The notes under the pieces are model-generated. The model did no database searches. It saw nothing but the letters and a program-made list of their open reading frames with translations, and was not told the DNA's origin. Positions 25,019-33,773 of a DNA stretch of 64,000 bases are shown here, in pieces. The stretch comes from Longimicrobiales bacterium. Lineage in GTDB: Bacteria; Gemmatimonadota; Gemmatimonadetes; Longimicrobiales; Gaopeijiaceae. The translations under genes were made by a program, and so were the position numbers. Location of the stretch: NCBI GenBank assembly GCA_028823235.1, contig JAPKBW010000008.1, positions 1 to 64,000 of the forward strand. The letters run 5' to 3'. How positions within the stretch are numbered: the first letter of the stretch is position 1; every line of letters begins with the position of its first letter.

Positions 25019-25937
25019 CGGACTGCGCTGCTCCTTCGGATGTAAGATGCCGGACCCAGAATGCCGCTGCGGGAATAACCTCGATGACCGTCGTCCACAA
25101 GCGAGCGGTCACCGCCACAGCTCCGGCCGTTGTCACACCGAAGTGAGGGGTCAGGAGCAGCGTCAGCGTGGCCTCCCGAACACCCAGCCCAGCGGGTGCG
25201 AACACTGCAACGTACCCTAGAACGTAGGCAGCGGCGAAGGCTGACGCCGCGCTGAGGAGAGGAGCCTGAAGGCCCAGACCGGACACGAGCATCCCGAAAG
25301 CGAGACTGTAGGTACACCAGTTCAGAAAGGCGACGGTAAGCCACCTGATGGCATCGCTCGGCGCGAGACCCTCGGGCTCTGGTGTGCCGGCCACCCGAAA
25401 CCATGCACGTGTGACCGCGGAGAAAACCGGAGGGAGGAGTCCGAAGGCGATCCCGCTGATGAGGCAGATCGGCACTACCCATTTCCAACTCGCCCCATCC
25501 GCGAGCGTCCAGACCGAGCCAAGTCCAATAAAGAGGGCCGATACGAGCGCGAGGCCTTGTCCCAGGATGGCCGCTGCGGTCGCTGTCTGCGCGGGAATAC
25601 CCCACTTTCGGGAAAGTGCGACCAACCCTGCGATCTGCCAGACCTTTCCTGGGACATAACGCCCTAGGTTTGCGATCATGAAGAGCCGGACACGCACGGC
25701 AGGGGGTAGCGGGGGGCCACCCAGGCCGTGAACGATCATGCCCCACAAGAACCCGGTCGTGAAGTATCCGCCCAGCAGCGCGGCACAACTTGTGGCGATC
25801 ATGCCCCACCGCAGGGTCCAGCTGGAGAGGTCGAAGGCTTGGAGTTCGACGAACGAAAGCCCGGCCCGACTCAGCACGAACCAAGTAACGAGGACCGTTG
25901 CCCCAAGCTGGGCGAGGCGGCGTGCAATCGTCTTCAG
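25011..25937 (-). CDS. Lysylphosphatidylglycerol synthase/UPF0104-type membrane protein (flippase-like)
   Basis: 308 residues if started at 25937, with 7-8 transmembrane helices. ANLGRYVPGKVWQIAGLVAL and VFAPAGLGVREATLTLLL are signatures of the LPG_synth_TM/AglD family of polyprenol-linked sugar handling. The first canonical codon in frame is a GTG at 25877, but it falls inside the first hydrophobic helix (RRLAQLGATVLVTWFVLSRAG). The only plausible upstream initiator is a CTG at 25937 overlapping the YfhO stop as CTGA, with GGGGT upstream. Between this CTG and the in-frame TAA at 25983 there is no ATG, GTG or TTG. Family call firm, start uncertain. Confidence 0.82.
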   Translation of the reverse strand: MKTIARRLAQLGATVLVTWFVLSRAGLSFVELQAFDLSSWTLRWGMIATSCAALLGGYFTTGFLWGMIVHGLGGPPLPPAVRVRLFMIANLGRYVPGKVWQIAGLVALSRKWGIPAQTATAAAILGQGLALVSALFIGLGSVWTLADGASWKWVVPICLISGIAFGLLPPVFSAVTRAWFRVAGTPEPEGLAPSDAIRWLTVAFLNWCTYSLAFGMLVSGLGLQAPLLSAASAFAAAYVLGYVAVFAPAGLGVREATLTLLLTPHFGVTTAGAVAVTARLWTTVIEVIPAAAFWVRHLTSEGAAQSGE

Positions 25938-28486
25938 GAAAGTGACCCCGCGGACGTCGGCTCGGATGATGTTGCCGGAACCTTATGCGCCCTCACCTTC
26001 CAGAGGCTGAAAGCCCAAGCCCCGAATAGCGTTGTCATGACGATCAGGCTCAAGATGAGACTGCGATCCAGAATCTTGGATTCGTACCACATTTCGACGG
26101 TACTCGTACCTGCCGGCACCGGTACGGCGCGGAGAGAGTGGTAGGCACGGAGGACCTCGGTGTTCTCCCCGTTTACGGTCGCTCTCCATGCTGGGAACCA
26201 GTTGTCGGCAACGATGAGGAGGGCGGGCTGGTCAGAGACGACCACCAGGCGGTGCACGTCGGCGTCACGCTGAGCCCACACGACACTTCCCTCTACCGCG
26301 CCACCGCTGAGCTCGACACCCGGCTCCTCTACCAGGACGGCTTCGAGCGATGGGTCGTGATCCTTGCTCAGCATATAGGGAATCGCATTCGCGTCGTTCT
26401 TCACAACTGCACTTCCGACAAGACGTGCACGCGGCAGTCCTCCATCGGCTAGGAGGGTGTTGTAGGTACGGCCGTCCGAATACTGTGTTCGCGATACCAC
26501 AGTCCCCTGTGGAGCCGGCCCGCGTTCGTTATCAGGCCACAGGATGTAGCGAACATTGAGGATCTTCCGAATGTTGAGGTTGCCGAGATTCGCCGGAGCG
26601 CTCGTCCCCACCATGCCGATCAACTCATGGTACCTGGATAGGTTATTCGGGTGGTTGCCGGCCGCCAACTCCACCCCGTGCATGGCGGGATTTACGTCTT
26701 GGCTCGACCTCGACAGAGACCACAGTCTGTAGGGTTCCCCGCCTTCCTCCCGCTCTACCATCGCCTGGATGTTCGGGTCCGGCTGTGACCACCCGTAGTA
26801 ATCCATCGTCCCGATAAAAGGGGAGTCCACCCGCGCCTCGTCGACGACGACGAGGGCGACCAGAATCGCGAAGGCAACGCGGACCGGCACACGGCCCGAT
26901 CCGAGTGCCCAAACTGCTCCGGCTGTGGCGCCTGCAAGCAGCGCAGCGATCGAGGCCCCCAGTACAATGTTGGGAAGGTGAGCAGACAGCACCTGCAGCT
27001 GCCGTTCCCCGATGGAGCTGTATACCATCGTGGTCCAGGCCGTCGTGAAAACGCCGCTCGCGATCAGGAAGGCAATGACGGTTACGCTGCCGGCTCCTAC
27101 CCAGAGAACCCTCTGGATGCGAGCGAGTTCGTGGTTGTCGCCCGCCGCAGTGACCTGCAGGATGCGGTCGACGCCCAGCGATGCCAGCGTGATCGTCCCG
27201 AAGCCGAAGAGGAAGATCGCCATCCCCGGGGCGCGGAATAGGGAGATCCCCGGGAGCAATGCGTACAGGATGCCCCACACGGGGGTGTTCGCCCCGAGTG
27301 CAAAGGTGAAGGAAAGAAGGCCTAACCCCACGAAGAAGAATCTGAGGTGTCGCCGAGCCCCGCCGAAGAAAGAGACCGCTGCCAGCAACAGCACGACCAG
27401 CCCGGCGTACTCGTGGTTGTCCTTCAGTCCATTACGCCCCCAGTAGGTACCAGTAGTCCAGGCGTTACCACCAGCCATATTGCCAGCGAATTCGGGGACG
27501 ATGAGAGACATCGCCTCTTCCGGATTCATGGAGTACGAACTCGACCAGGTCTTTCCACTTCTCCCGGCGGTCTCGTCCGTCGTCTGAATACGGCGTGAGT
27601 AGGTGGTAACGTAGTCCACGGCCGGGAAAAATTGATAGGCTGCCCCGGTCGCACCGAGAACAGCGGCAACGAGAAAGAGGGCGAACCTCATTGCGCCCGC
27701 CTTGCGCCTCGACGTTCCGGCTTCCCCGGGCAGTTTCGATCCGGGAGCGTTGCCAAGGTCATCCGCGCCGCGGGCGATCTGGAAAGATCGAAACATCCCG
27801 AACAGTCCCACACCTCCAAACAGGAAGTAGGCCATTTGGAAGTGGGTGGTATACAGAATCAACGCGACTAGGAGCCCGATACCGCCGATCGATCCCAGGC
27901 CTGGCTTTGCGAAGTGGCGCTCTGTTGCCCAGAAGAGCAGCGGAGTCAGCGCCGTGACAAAAATTTTGCCGTCATGCCCAGGCTGGACGAAACTCACCAT
28001 GAACGGCGCCAGCATATAGGCAGCGCCACCCAGGAACGCCGCCGCCCGCGTGCCCCCAATCGCCCGGACCCATCCGAAGAAAAACAATCCCGCAAGAAAA
28101 ATGTGTAGGACCAGCTTCCACCCGAGAGCACGATGGGGAGCAGAAATTAGGAGAAGAAGGAGTGACGGCGGATAGAGTGAGTCTCCGGCACTCAAGGATT
28201 CCAGGAACGGCATCCCGCCCAAAATATGCGGAGCCCACCCCGGTATCCTCCCAAGTGAATGCAACGCCTGCGCATAAAGATCCCGCACGACATAGCCCAT
28301 CCCGACAACGGTGTCAGAGCCAAACAGCATCTCATCGCTGAAGATGAACGCCCGGAAGAGAAAGACCGCGATGGCCGCGTAGGCTGCCACCGGGACCCAT
28401 CTCGGAATACTGGGAATCGGCTGAGGCTCGATTCCACCCTGTCGGCGGTCGGAGGCCTTCTCTGAGGTGCCTTTCTTTTTCGCCAT
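25934..28486 (-). CDS. YfhO-family large membrane protein (GT-C-like)
   Basis: 850 residues with about 12 transmembrane helices and a large extracytoplasmic C-terminal part. The first loop after helix 1 (FGSDTVVGMGYVVRDLYAQALHSLG, with acidic residues) and PHILGGMPFLESLSAGDSLYPPSLL are typical of YfhO proteins, which resemble the GT-C glycosyltransferases using polyprenyl-phosphate sugars. The tail (RLVVVSDQPALLIVADNWFPAWRATVNGENTEVLRAYHSLRAV, one motif split here by description) is the characteristic C-terminal beta domain before the last helix. In B. subtilis YfhO is needed to glycosylate lipoteichoic acid. Fits the Dpm1-like neighbour as sugar donor maker. Confidence 0.85.
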   Translation of the reverse strand: MAKKKGTSEKASDRRQGGIEPQPIPSIPRWVPVAAYAAIAVFLFRAFIFSDEMLFGSDTVVGMGYVVRDLYAQALHSLGRIPGWAPHILGGMPFLESLSAGDSLYPPSLLLLLISAPHRALGWKLVLHIFLAGLFFFGWVRAIGGTRAAAFLGGAAYMLAPFMVSFVQPGHDGKIFVTALTPLLFWATERHFAKPGLGSIGGIGLLVALILYTTHFQMAYFLFGGVGLFGMFRSFQIARGADDLGNAPGSKLPGEAGTSRRKAGAMRFALFLVAAVLGATGAAYQFFPAVDYVTTYSRRIQTTDETAGRSGKTWSSSYSMNPEEAMSLIVPEFAGNMAGGNAWTTGTYWGRNGLKDNHEYAGLVVLLLAAVSFFGGARRHLRFFFVGLGLLSFTFALGANTPVWGILYALLPGISLFRAPGMAIFLFGFGTITLASLGVDRILQVTAAGDNHELARIQRVLWVGAGSVTVIAFLIASGVFTTAWTTMVYSSIGERQLQVLSAHLPNIVLGASIAALLAGATAGAVWALGSGRVPVRVAFAILVALVVVDEARVDSPFIGTMDYYGWSQPDPNIQAMVEREEGGEPYRLWSLSRSSQDVNPAMHGVELAAGNHPNNLSRYHELIGMVGTSAPANLGNLNIRKILNVRYILWPDNERGPAPQGTVVSRTQYSDGRTYNTLLADGGLPRARLVGSAVVKNDANAIPYMLSKDHDPSLEAVLVEEPGVELSGGAVEGSVVWAQRDADVHRLVVVSDQPALLIVADNWFPAWRATVNGENTEVLRAYHSLRAVPVPAGTSTVEMWYESKILDRSLILSLIVMTTLFGAWAFSLWKVRAHKVPATSSEPTSAGSLS

Positions 28487-28491
28487 CTTGC

Positions 28492-29610
28492 CTAGGCCGT
28501 CCGCCGGCGACGAATGAGTTCTTCGTAGATCTCGATGTGAAGTTCAGCGAGCCGGGCGTTGCTCCACTTCTCGACTACACGTTGCCTGGCCTGCTTGCCG
28601 AGGCTGGGAAGGTCGGTTCGCCCTAAGAGTACCGACACTTCGCGAGCGAGGTCCTCAGGATTCGCAGGCTCGAACAGTGTCCCCACCTGAGCATCCACGA
28701 TTTCGGGAAGACCTCCAACGTTAGACGCCGCGACGGGCACCTCACACGCCATGCACTCGAGTGCGGCGACGGAGGTGGCCTCCATTAGGGAGGGGAAGAT
28801 CGCGAGCTCTGCCGAGCACAGGATTCCCGGCATGTCTCGGTGGGCCTGGACACCCAGAAATCGCAACCGTTCCCCTACCCCGAGTTCGCCACCGAGCCTC
28901 TCCAGGGCGTCTCTCTCCGGCCCGTCACCAACTAGGACCATCTCAACATCGAAGCGCTCTGCGATCAGCGGTAGCGCTCGGACGGCATACTCCACGCCGT
29001 TCTTCTCGAACAGACGACGGGGGACGACGATACGTCGTCGCCTACCGATGGGCGGTAGCAGCGAAGCGGCGACCGGAGCGAAGATCGATGTCTCGACGCC
29101 ATTGGTCACCGGTTCGACACGATGGCCGGGGGCCAGGCGCTCTCCGACGTCCGCGATCTCGCGGCTAGCAGCCAAATTCACGTCGACACTCGAGACCATG
29201 CGCCCGAGTAGTTCGCGCCATCCCGGGCGCATAGCGAGCTTCAAGAAATGCGACGTGTGCCATGTCGCAACGAGGGGGGTGCCACGTATCGCTCGGACGG
29301 TCTGGAGTGGCGGGATAGACTGAAATGCCTGGGCATGTAGGACATCTGCGCCTCGAGATGCCGCTATGGCTCTAGGCAGTGACCCCGCCGCGTGCGCGAT
29401 CCAGCCGCTGGTCGACTTTCCTGGAAACCAGGTGCGCCAAACGCTGACCCCGTCTCGCTCTTCGAACGGGTCCGTTTCGGGCATCGAACGAGAGGTCACG
29501 ACGTCGACCTGATGCCCGCGCTCGACCAGGGCACGACAGAGAAAATGGACGTGACTCTCGAGGCCCCCAACCTCGGGCGGATAGTACACGCAATGCATCA
29601 GGATTTTCAC
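28492..29610 (-). CDS. Glycosyltransferase family 4
   Basis: 372 residues from a GTG at 29610 preceded by GGCGG. The longer frame to 29805 is unconserved. N-terminal domain opens with KILMHCVYYPPEVGGLESHV (glycine-rich acceptor loop) and the C-terminal donor domain shows RRIVVPRRLFEKNGVEYAVRA, ERLRFLGVQAHRDMPGIL and FPSLMEATSVAALECMACEVPV with the E-x7-E motif, then NVGGLPEIV. GT-B retaining glycosyltransferase acting on the cytosolic side. First gene of a five-gene glycan cluster, 5 bp before YfhO. Confidence 0.9.
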   Translation of the reverse strand: MKILMHCVYYPPEVGGLESHVHFLCRALVERGHQVDVVTSRSMPETDPFEERDGVSVWRTWFPGKSTSGWIAHAAGSLPRAIAASRGADVLHAQAFQSIPPLQTVRAIRGTPLVATWHTSHFLKLAMRPGWRELLGRMVSSVDVNLAASREIADVGERLAPGHRVEPVTNGVETSIFAPVAASLLPPIGRRRRIVVPRRLFEKNGVEYAVRALPLIAERFDVEMVLVGDGPERDALERLGGELGVGERLRFLGVQAHRDMPGILCSAELAIFPSLMEATSVAALECMACEVPVAASNVGGLPEIVDAQVGTLFEPANPEDLAREVSVLLGRTDLPSLGKQARQRVVEKWSNARLAELHIEIYEELIRRRRTA

Positions 29611-30048
29611 GACGGTGCCGCCGGGGAAAACTCTCGCTGTCGGTTGAAGTGTACCCGGCGTCATGCAGCGGATCAACACGCGTAATCCCACGCCCCTGCT
29701 GCACTTCCGGCGCGGTGCGATCTTTGCGGGAGGCCACCCCAACCACGTGAACTGTGCCCGAGCCGTTCCGTGTGGACAGGAGGTTGGGCTCCACGGCGGT
29801 ATCAAGCTGCCCGGTGGCAGGTCGAAACCGACGAACGGAGCGAGGCCCCGTTCGTCGAGGAAGTCGATGGACCCTTGGTGACGCTTTTGGAAGTATCCGA
29901 GGGTTAGCGCTCCGCTCGGTTTCGCGTCCCTAGGCTGGACCCACGCCGGAGTTCTTGTCTCGCATCCCGCAGGAGCACGGGTCTGCGGACTTCTATGGCA
30001 CGCCGGATAAGGGAGATCTCAAGTTGCTCTAGCACTCACCGCTTGCCT
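29611..30048. other. Intergenic region with possible plus-strand gene relic
   Basis: No intact gene. On the plus strand, 29812-29907 reads RWQVETDERSEAPFVEEV and onwards to LVTLLEVSEG-stop, and in another frame 29934-30029 reads AGPTPEFLSRIPQEHGS and onwards to GDLKLL-stop. Both look protein-like but lack starts and lie in different frames, so they may be remains of one gene. The promoter of the GT4-led cluster must also lie in this stretch. Confidence 0.3.
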
Positions 30049-30078
30049 GCCTAGCATCCGGCGGGCCGGATGCTAGGC
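30049..30078 (-). terminator. 13-bp perfect hairpin closing the envelope operon
   Basis: GCCTAGCATCCGG (30049-30061), loop CGGG, CCGGATGCTAGGC (30066-30078). It begins 14 bp past the wecB stop in the direction of transcription. The stem is long and GC-rich but lacks a U-tract, so it may act as a terminator with a factor, or as a 3' end stabiliser. Confidence 0.6.
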
Positions 30079-30092
30079 CTACGAAGCTTTGC

Positions 30093-31241
30093 CTACCGGT
30101 TCCAGTCGGTGGTCTTTCTGGGTTGACCCGTCAGGTCTGAAACAATGATGTCTGCGATTCGCTCCCCTGCCCGACCATCGCCGTAGGGGTTCTCTGCCAG
30201 CGCTAGCCTTTCTCCACCGAGGACGGCCCGGGCGCGCTCCAAAATTTTGTCTCGATTCGTGCCCACCAGCTCCGCGACCCCCGCTTCGATTCCCTCTGGC
30301 CGTTCGGTCACCTCCCGAAGGACGAGCACATGTGTGCCAAAGGTGGGGGCCTCTTCTTGAATCCCCCCTGAGTCGGTCAGGACCAAATCGGCTGCCTTAA
30401 GAGCACCCACGAGGTCAAAGTAGTCCAGGGGTGGAGTCAGATGGATTCGGGGGTGTCCCGCGAGCAAATCCTGGGCCGGGCCCTGCACGTTCGGGTTGGG
30501 ATGCACAGGGTAGACGATCGCAACGTCCTCGAACTCGTCCGCGAGGGCACGAACCGCTCCAAATAGCTCTCGGAGGGGCTCACCAAACGATTCACGCCGA
30601 TGCGCAGTGAGGAGAATCAGCCGCGTCTCCTCCGCCAAGACCTCACGCAGTGTCGCGTTGGAGGTCGGTCGGTTCATCGCCGACACACCGCGTAGCGCGT
30701 CTACAACCGTATTGCCAGTCACAGAAATGCGATCGTGGGGCGTGTTCTCCTGGAGCAAAAGCTCCCGGGCCCGGGCAGTTGGCGCGAAATGGTAATCTGC
30801 GATCACATCCGTCATATGCCGGAGCGCCTCTTCAGGGAACGGGGCGCGCTTGTCCCCGCTCCGAAGGCCCGCTTCCACGTGCCCGACTCGCACATTTTCG
30901 AAGAAGCCCACGAGAGCTGCGCTGAACACAGTTGCCGTGTCTCCCTGCACCAATAGCACGTTCGGTCGGAACTCCTGCACCACGCGCCGCAGGCCGTCCA
31001 TGGCGCCGTGGAGGACATCGTAGAGGCTTTGCCCCTCCTTCATGATGCCCAGGTCATACTGCGGCTCGAGGTCGAACGCCGTGAGCACCTGGTCGACCAG
31101 CGTCGTGTGTTGTCCTGTGAGGGCTACTCGGGTCTCGACCAAGGGTGCAAACGTTCGGAGGGCCGCGGCTACCGGTGCCATCTTGATCGCCTCGGGGCGG
31201 GTTCCGACGACCACGAGGACACGGTGTTCAGTGATTGTCAG
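30093..31241 (-). CDS. wecB: UDP-N-acetylglucosamine 2-epimerase (non-hydrolysing)
   Basis: 382 residues from a CTG at 31241. GTRPEAIKMAPV at the N-terminus, GHVEAGLRSGDKRAPFPEE, GNTVVDAL, TAHRRESFGEP and LVLTDSGGIQEEAP are the family's UDP-sugar-binding and catalytic blocks. It makes UDP-ManNAc for enterobacterial-type antigen, capsule or O-antigen. The first canonical codon in frame (GTG 31214) would start at VVVGTRPEA and remove the first residues of the core beta strand. The CTG overlaps the upstream TGA (CTGA) and has AAGG at good spacing, so I favour it. Last gene of the kdsB operon. Confidence 0.9.
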   Translation of the reverse strand: MTITEHRVLVVVGTRPEAIKMAPVAAALRTFAPLVETRVALTGQHTTLVDQVLTAFDLEPQYDLGIMKEGQSLYDVLHGAMDGLRRVVQEFRPNVLLVQGDTATVFSAALVGFFENVRVGHVEAGLRSGDKRAPFPEEALRHMTDVIADYHFAPTARARELLLQENTPHDRISVTGNTVVDALRGVSAMNRPTSNATLREVLAEETRLILLTAHRRESFGEPLRELFGAVRALADEFEDVAIVYPVHPNPNVQGPAQDLLAGHPRIHLTPPLDYFDLVGALKAADLVLTDSGGIQEEAPTFGTHVLVLREVTERPEGIEAGVAELVGTNRDKILERARAVLGGERLALAENPYGDGRAGERIADIIVSDLTGQPRKTTDWNR

Positions 31242-32206
31242 AGGACCTTCTTTCGTGCCGCTTCGAGCTCGTCACGCAGTTGCGCGATCTGCTCGGACAC
31301 AAGGCCGAAGCCGAAAAGGAGGAAGCCGAGGGTCTCGAGGAGCATGACCAGGTACAGCAGTGGTCGATACCCCATGGGTGGGATGTATGCGTCGAACCCG
31401 AGCATCGGGTGGAGGAATCTGAGATACATGGTTACCGCGGTGACGAATAGCCCCGCCGCGGCCAGTGCGATGCCCGACCCTCCGAACAACAGCAGGGGCT
31501 TTCGGGAGAAGAGCAGCAGAAACCACACGGCCACGAGGTCGAGCAGTCCGACGAGGATGCGGAAGGAGCCCTGATACTTCGCCACACCGGCCCGACGGGG
31601 GTGCAGTTCGATGTCGATTTCTGAGACGGATGCGCCGCGAGCGTGGGCAAGCACGACAAAAAACCGATGCCAGTCGTGTCTCAGGAGAATTCCGTCGAGC
31701 ACCTCGGCCCGGAATGCCTTCATGGAATTCAGGTCCGAGACCGGTACATCGAAGATGCGCCGAGATAGACGGTTGTAGATCGTGGACACGCCACGCTTGC
31801 CGTACTTTCCGGTCTTCCGTCCGGTTATGATGTCCCAGCCCTCATCGAGCTTCTCGAGAAAGCGAGGGATCTCATCGGGAGTGTGCTGGAGGTCCGCGTC
31901 GAAGAGTACGATGTACCGACCGGATGCCGCCTCTGCCGCCGTGACCAATGCTTCGGTCTTCCCCAGATTCGTCGGGTGCCTGAGAACATGGAATTCAGGC
32001 CAGTCCAACGCCTCGGCCTCGGCCAGGTCAGCTGTGCCGTCCGTAGACCCGTCGTCCACGAGGATGACCTCGCCTTCGAGCCCATGACGCTCGAAGGTAG
32101 CCCGAAGCTCTCGGACCAGGTCAGGGATCACCGGAGTCTCGTTGAAGGCGGGTACCACGACGGTAAAGTCCCGGCGTAGCGATGTCTCGTCAGCGTGCTC
32201 GTTCAT
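31238..32206 (-). CDS. Family 2 glycosyltransferase with C-terminal membrane helices (DpgS/GtrB-like)
   Basis: 322 residues. FTVVVPAFNETPVIPDLV and VILVDDGSTDGTADLAEAEAL open the GT-A domain, VLFDADLQHTPDEIPRFL holds the DxD, and GRKTGKYGKRGVSTIYNRLSR follows. Residues ~225-300 contain two hydrophobic helices and a cytosolic C-terminal coil (EQIAQLRDELEAARKK). This matches polyprenyl-phosphate hexose synthases such as GtrB/ArnC. It starts 2 bp after rpoN, and its stop overlaps the CTG of wecB. Confidence 0.88.
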   Translation of the reverse strand: MNEHADETSLRRDFTVVVPAFNETPVIPDLVRELRATFERHGLEGEVILVDDGSTDGTADLAEAEALDWPEFHVLRHPTNLGKTEALVTAAEAASGRYIVLFDADLQHTPDEIPRFLEKLDEGWDIITGRKTGKYGKRGVSTIYNRLSRRIFDVPVSDLNSMKAFRAEVLDGILLRHDWHRFFVVLAHARGASVSEIDIELHPRRAGVAKYQGSFRILVGLLDLVAVWFLLLFSRKPLLLFGGSGIALAAAGLFVTAVTMYLRFLHPMLGFDAYIPPMGYRPLLYLVMLLETLGFLLFGFGLVSEQIAQLRDELEAARKKVL

Positions 32207-32208
32207 GG

Positions 32209-33717
32209 TCAGATGCGCTTCCGCATGCGAGCCGGCAGGATACTGAGCTGATCGCGGTACTTGGCGACGGTGCGCCGAGCGATCTTAACGCCCTCGTGCT
32301 TGAGCAATTCCACGATCGCCTGGTCGGTGAGCGGTTTCTTTGAGTCCTCGTTGGCGATCATGTGTTTAATCTTGTCCCGGACGCCACGCGCTGAGATGTC
32401 TTCACCGCTCGCGGTCGTCAGACCACTCGAAAAGAAGTACTTCAGTGAATACACGCCGCTCGGGGTCTGAACGAACTTCTTGTTGGTGACCCTTGAGACG
32501 GTCGATTCGTGCATCTCGATGTGGTCCGCGACTTCTCGCAATGTCAGCGGCTTGAGGTACTGGACCCCTCGCTCGAAGAACTCGCGCTGCCGATCGACGA
32601 TGAAAGTCATCACCTTGAGCATGGTTTGTCGTCGTTGTTCGATCGCCTGAATCATCCATGTAGCCGCATTCAGCTTGCTCGAGATGAACTCCTTGTTCGC
32701 GCCTGTGAACTGGCGGTGGTCCTTTGCGACGTCCCGGTACGACTGTGAGATCCGAAGACGTGGCAGGCTCGTGTCGTTGGCGAAAATCATATACTCCCCA
32801 TCGATCTTTTCAACGATCAGATCAGGTATCACACATTGGTCCGGGTCGACCGAGTACTTGAGCCCGGGTTTCGGATCGAGGTTGCTGATCGAATCGGCTG
32901 CGTCCTGGACGTCGAGGTGGGTGACGTCCAGCGTTTTCGCGACTTCTGCGAAGTGGCGGTTGATCAGGGCGTCGAAATGGTCCTCTACGATCTGATAAGC
33001 GAGGGAATCCTCTTCGCCGCGCAGGCGCAGTTGAATCAGAATTGACTCACGAACATCCCTGGCGCCCACCCCCGGTGGGTCAAGAGTCTGAATGACTAGG
33101 AGAAGCCGCTCGGCCTCGACGACTTCGTAGGGTCGGAATCTCGCCTCGATTTCAGCCAGTTCGTCCGATCTCGCGACCTCATTCGAAATCTGCCAAGCGG
33201 GCGAGAGAGCGGTGGCACGAAAATCCTCCAGCCACTCGTTCACGCCGACGACGGCTTCCGCGGGAGTGCAAGCGAGCATCCCCGCGTCATCGATGTTACC
33301 GATCAACTCTTCCCCCAGCCTGAGGCCCCGCTCCGACAGCGAGAGCAGCCGGAGTTGACCGTGCAGATGGTCGTGCAGGTCCTGCGCGTCCACTGGCGTG
33401 GGCTCGAAGAACTCGCGGTGCTCATACTCTTGGCGTCGCCCGCCAACATCGAATCCGTCGAGGAGAATCTCTTCCCAGTCGACAGAATCGTCGCTCATCG
33501 GTTCGTCGGGCGTGTCTTCCTTGAGTTCGACTTCCTGACTTTCGTCTGCCTCGACCATCTCTAGAAGTGGGTTTTCCGCGAGCTGATCCTTCAGATGTGC
33601 TTCCAGGTCCAGTAGGGGCATGTAGAGCAACTCCATCGCCTGATAAAGGCGTGGGTTAATCCGCATCTCTTGCCGGAGTTGGGTGCCCTGATAGAGCTTC
33701 GCGTTGAAACCGCTCAT
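32209..33717 (-). CDS. rpoN: RNA polymerase sigma-54 factor
   Basis: 502 residues. Region I is Gln/Leu-rich (LYQGTQLRQEMRINPRLYQAMELLYMPLLDLE), followed by an acidic stretch. The core-binding region contains TLDPPGVGARDVRESILIQL; the C-terminal DNA-binding part has LREVADHIEMHESTVSRVTNKKF and the RpoN box ARRTVAKYRDQLSILPA. It directs transcription from -24/-12 promoters with enhancer-binding ATPases. Placement after lptB is common in Proteobacteria; here it lies inside an envelope operon, 56 bp after lptB and 2 bp before a glycosyltransferase. Confidence 0.95.
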   Translation of the reverse strand: MSGFNAKLYQGTQLRQEMRINPRLYQAMELLYMPLLDLEAHLKDQLAENPLLEMVEADESQEVELKEDTPDEPMSDDSVDWEEILLDGFDVGGRRQEYEHREFFEPTPVDAQDLHDHLHGQLRLLSLSERGLRLGEELIGNIDDAGMLACTPAEAVVGVNEWLEDFRATALSPAWQISNEVARSDELAEIEARFRPYEVVEAERLLLVIQTLDPPGVGARDVRESILIQLRLRGEEDSLAYQIVEDHFDALINRHFAEVAKTLDVTHLDVQDAADSISNLDPKPGLKYSVDPDQCVIPDLIVEKIDGEYMIFANDTSLPRLRISQSYRDVAKDHRQFTGANKEFISSKLNAATWMIQAIEQRRQTMLKVMTFIVDRQREFFERGVQYLKPLTLREVADHIEMHESTVSRVTNKKFVQTPSGVYSLKYFFSSGLTTASGEDISARGVRDKIKHMIANEDSKKPLTDQAIVELLKHEGVKIARRTVAKYRDQLSILPARMRKRI

Positions 33718-33773
33718 TCGATTCTACGTGCGAGTGCTGTGCCGTCCGTTTTTCCCTAATGCACGGATTGGAC

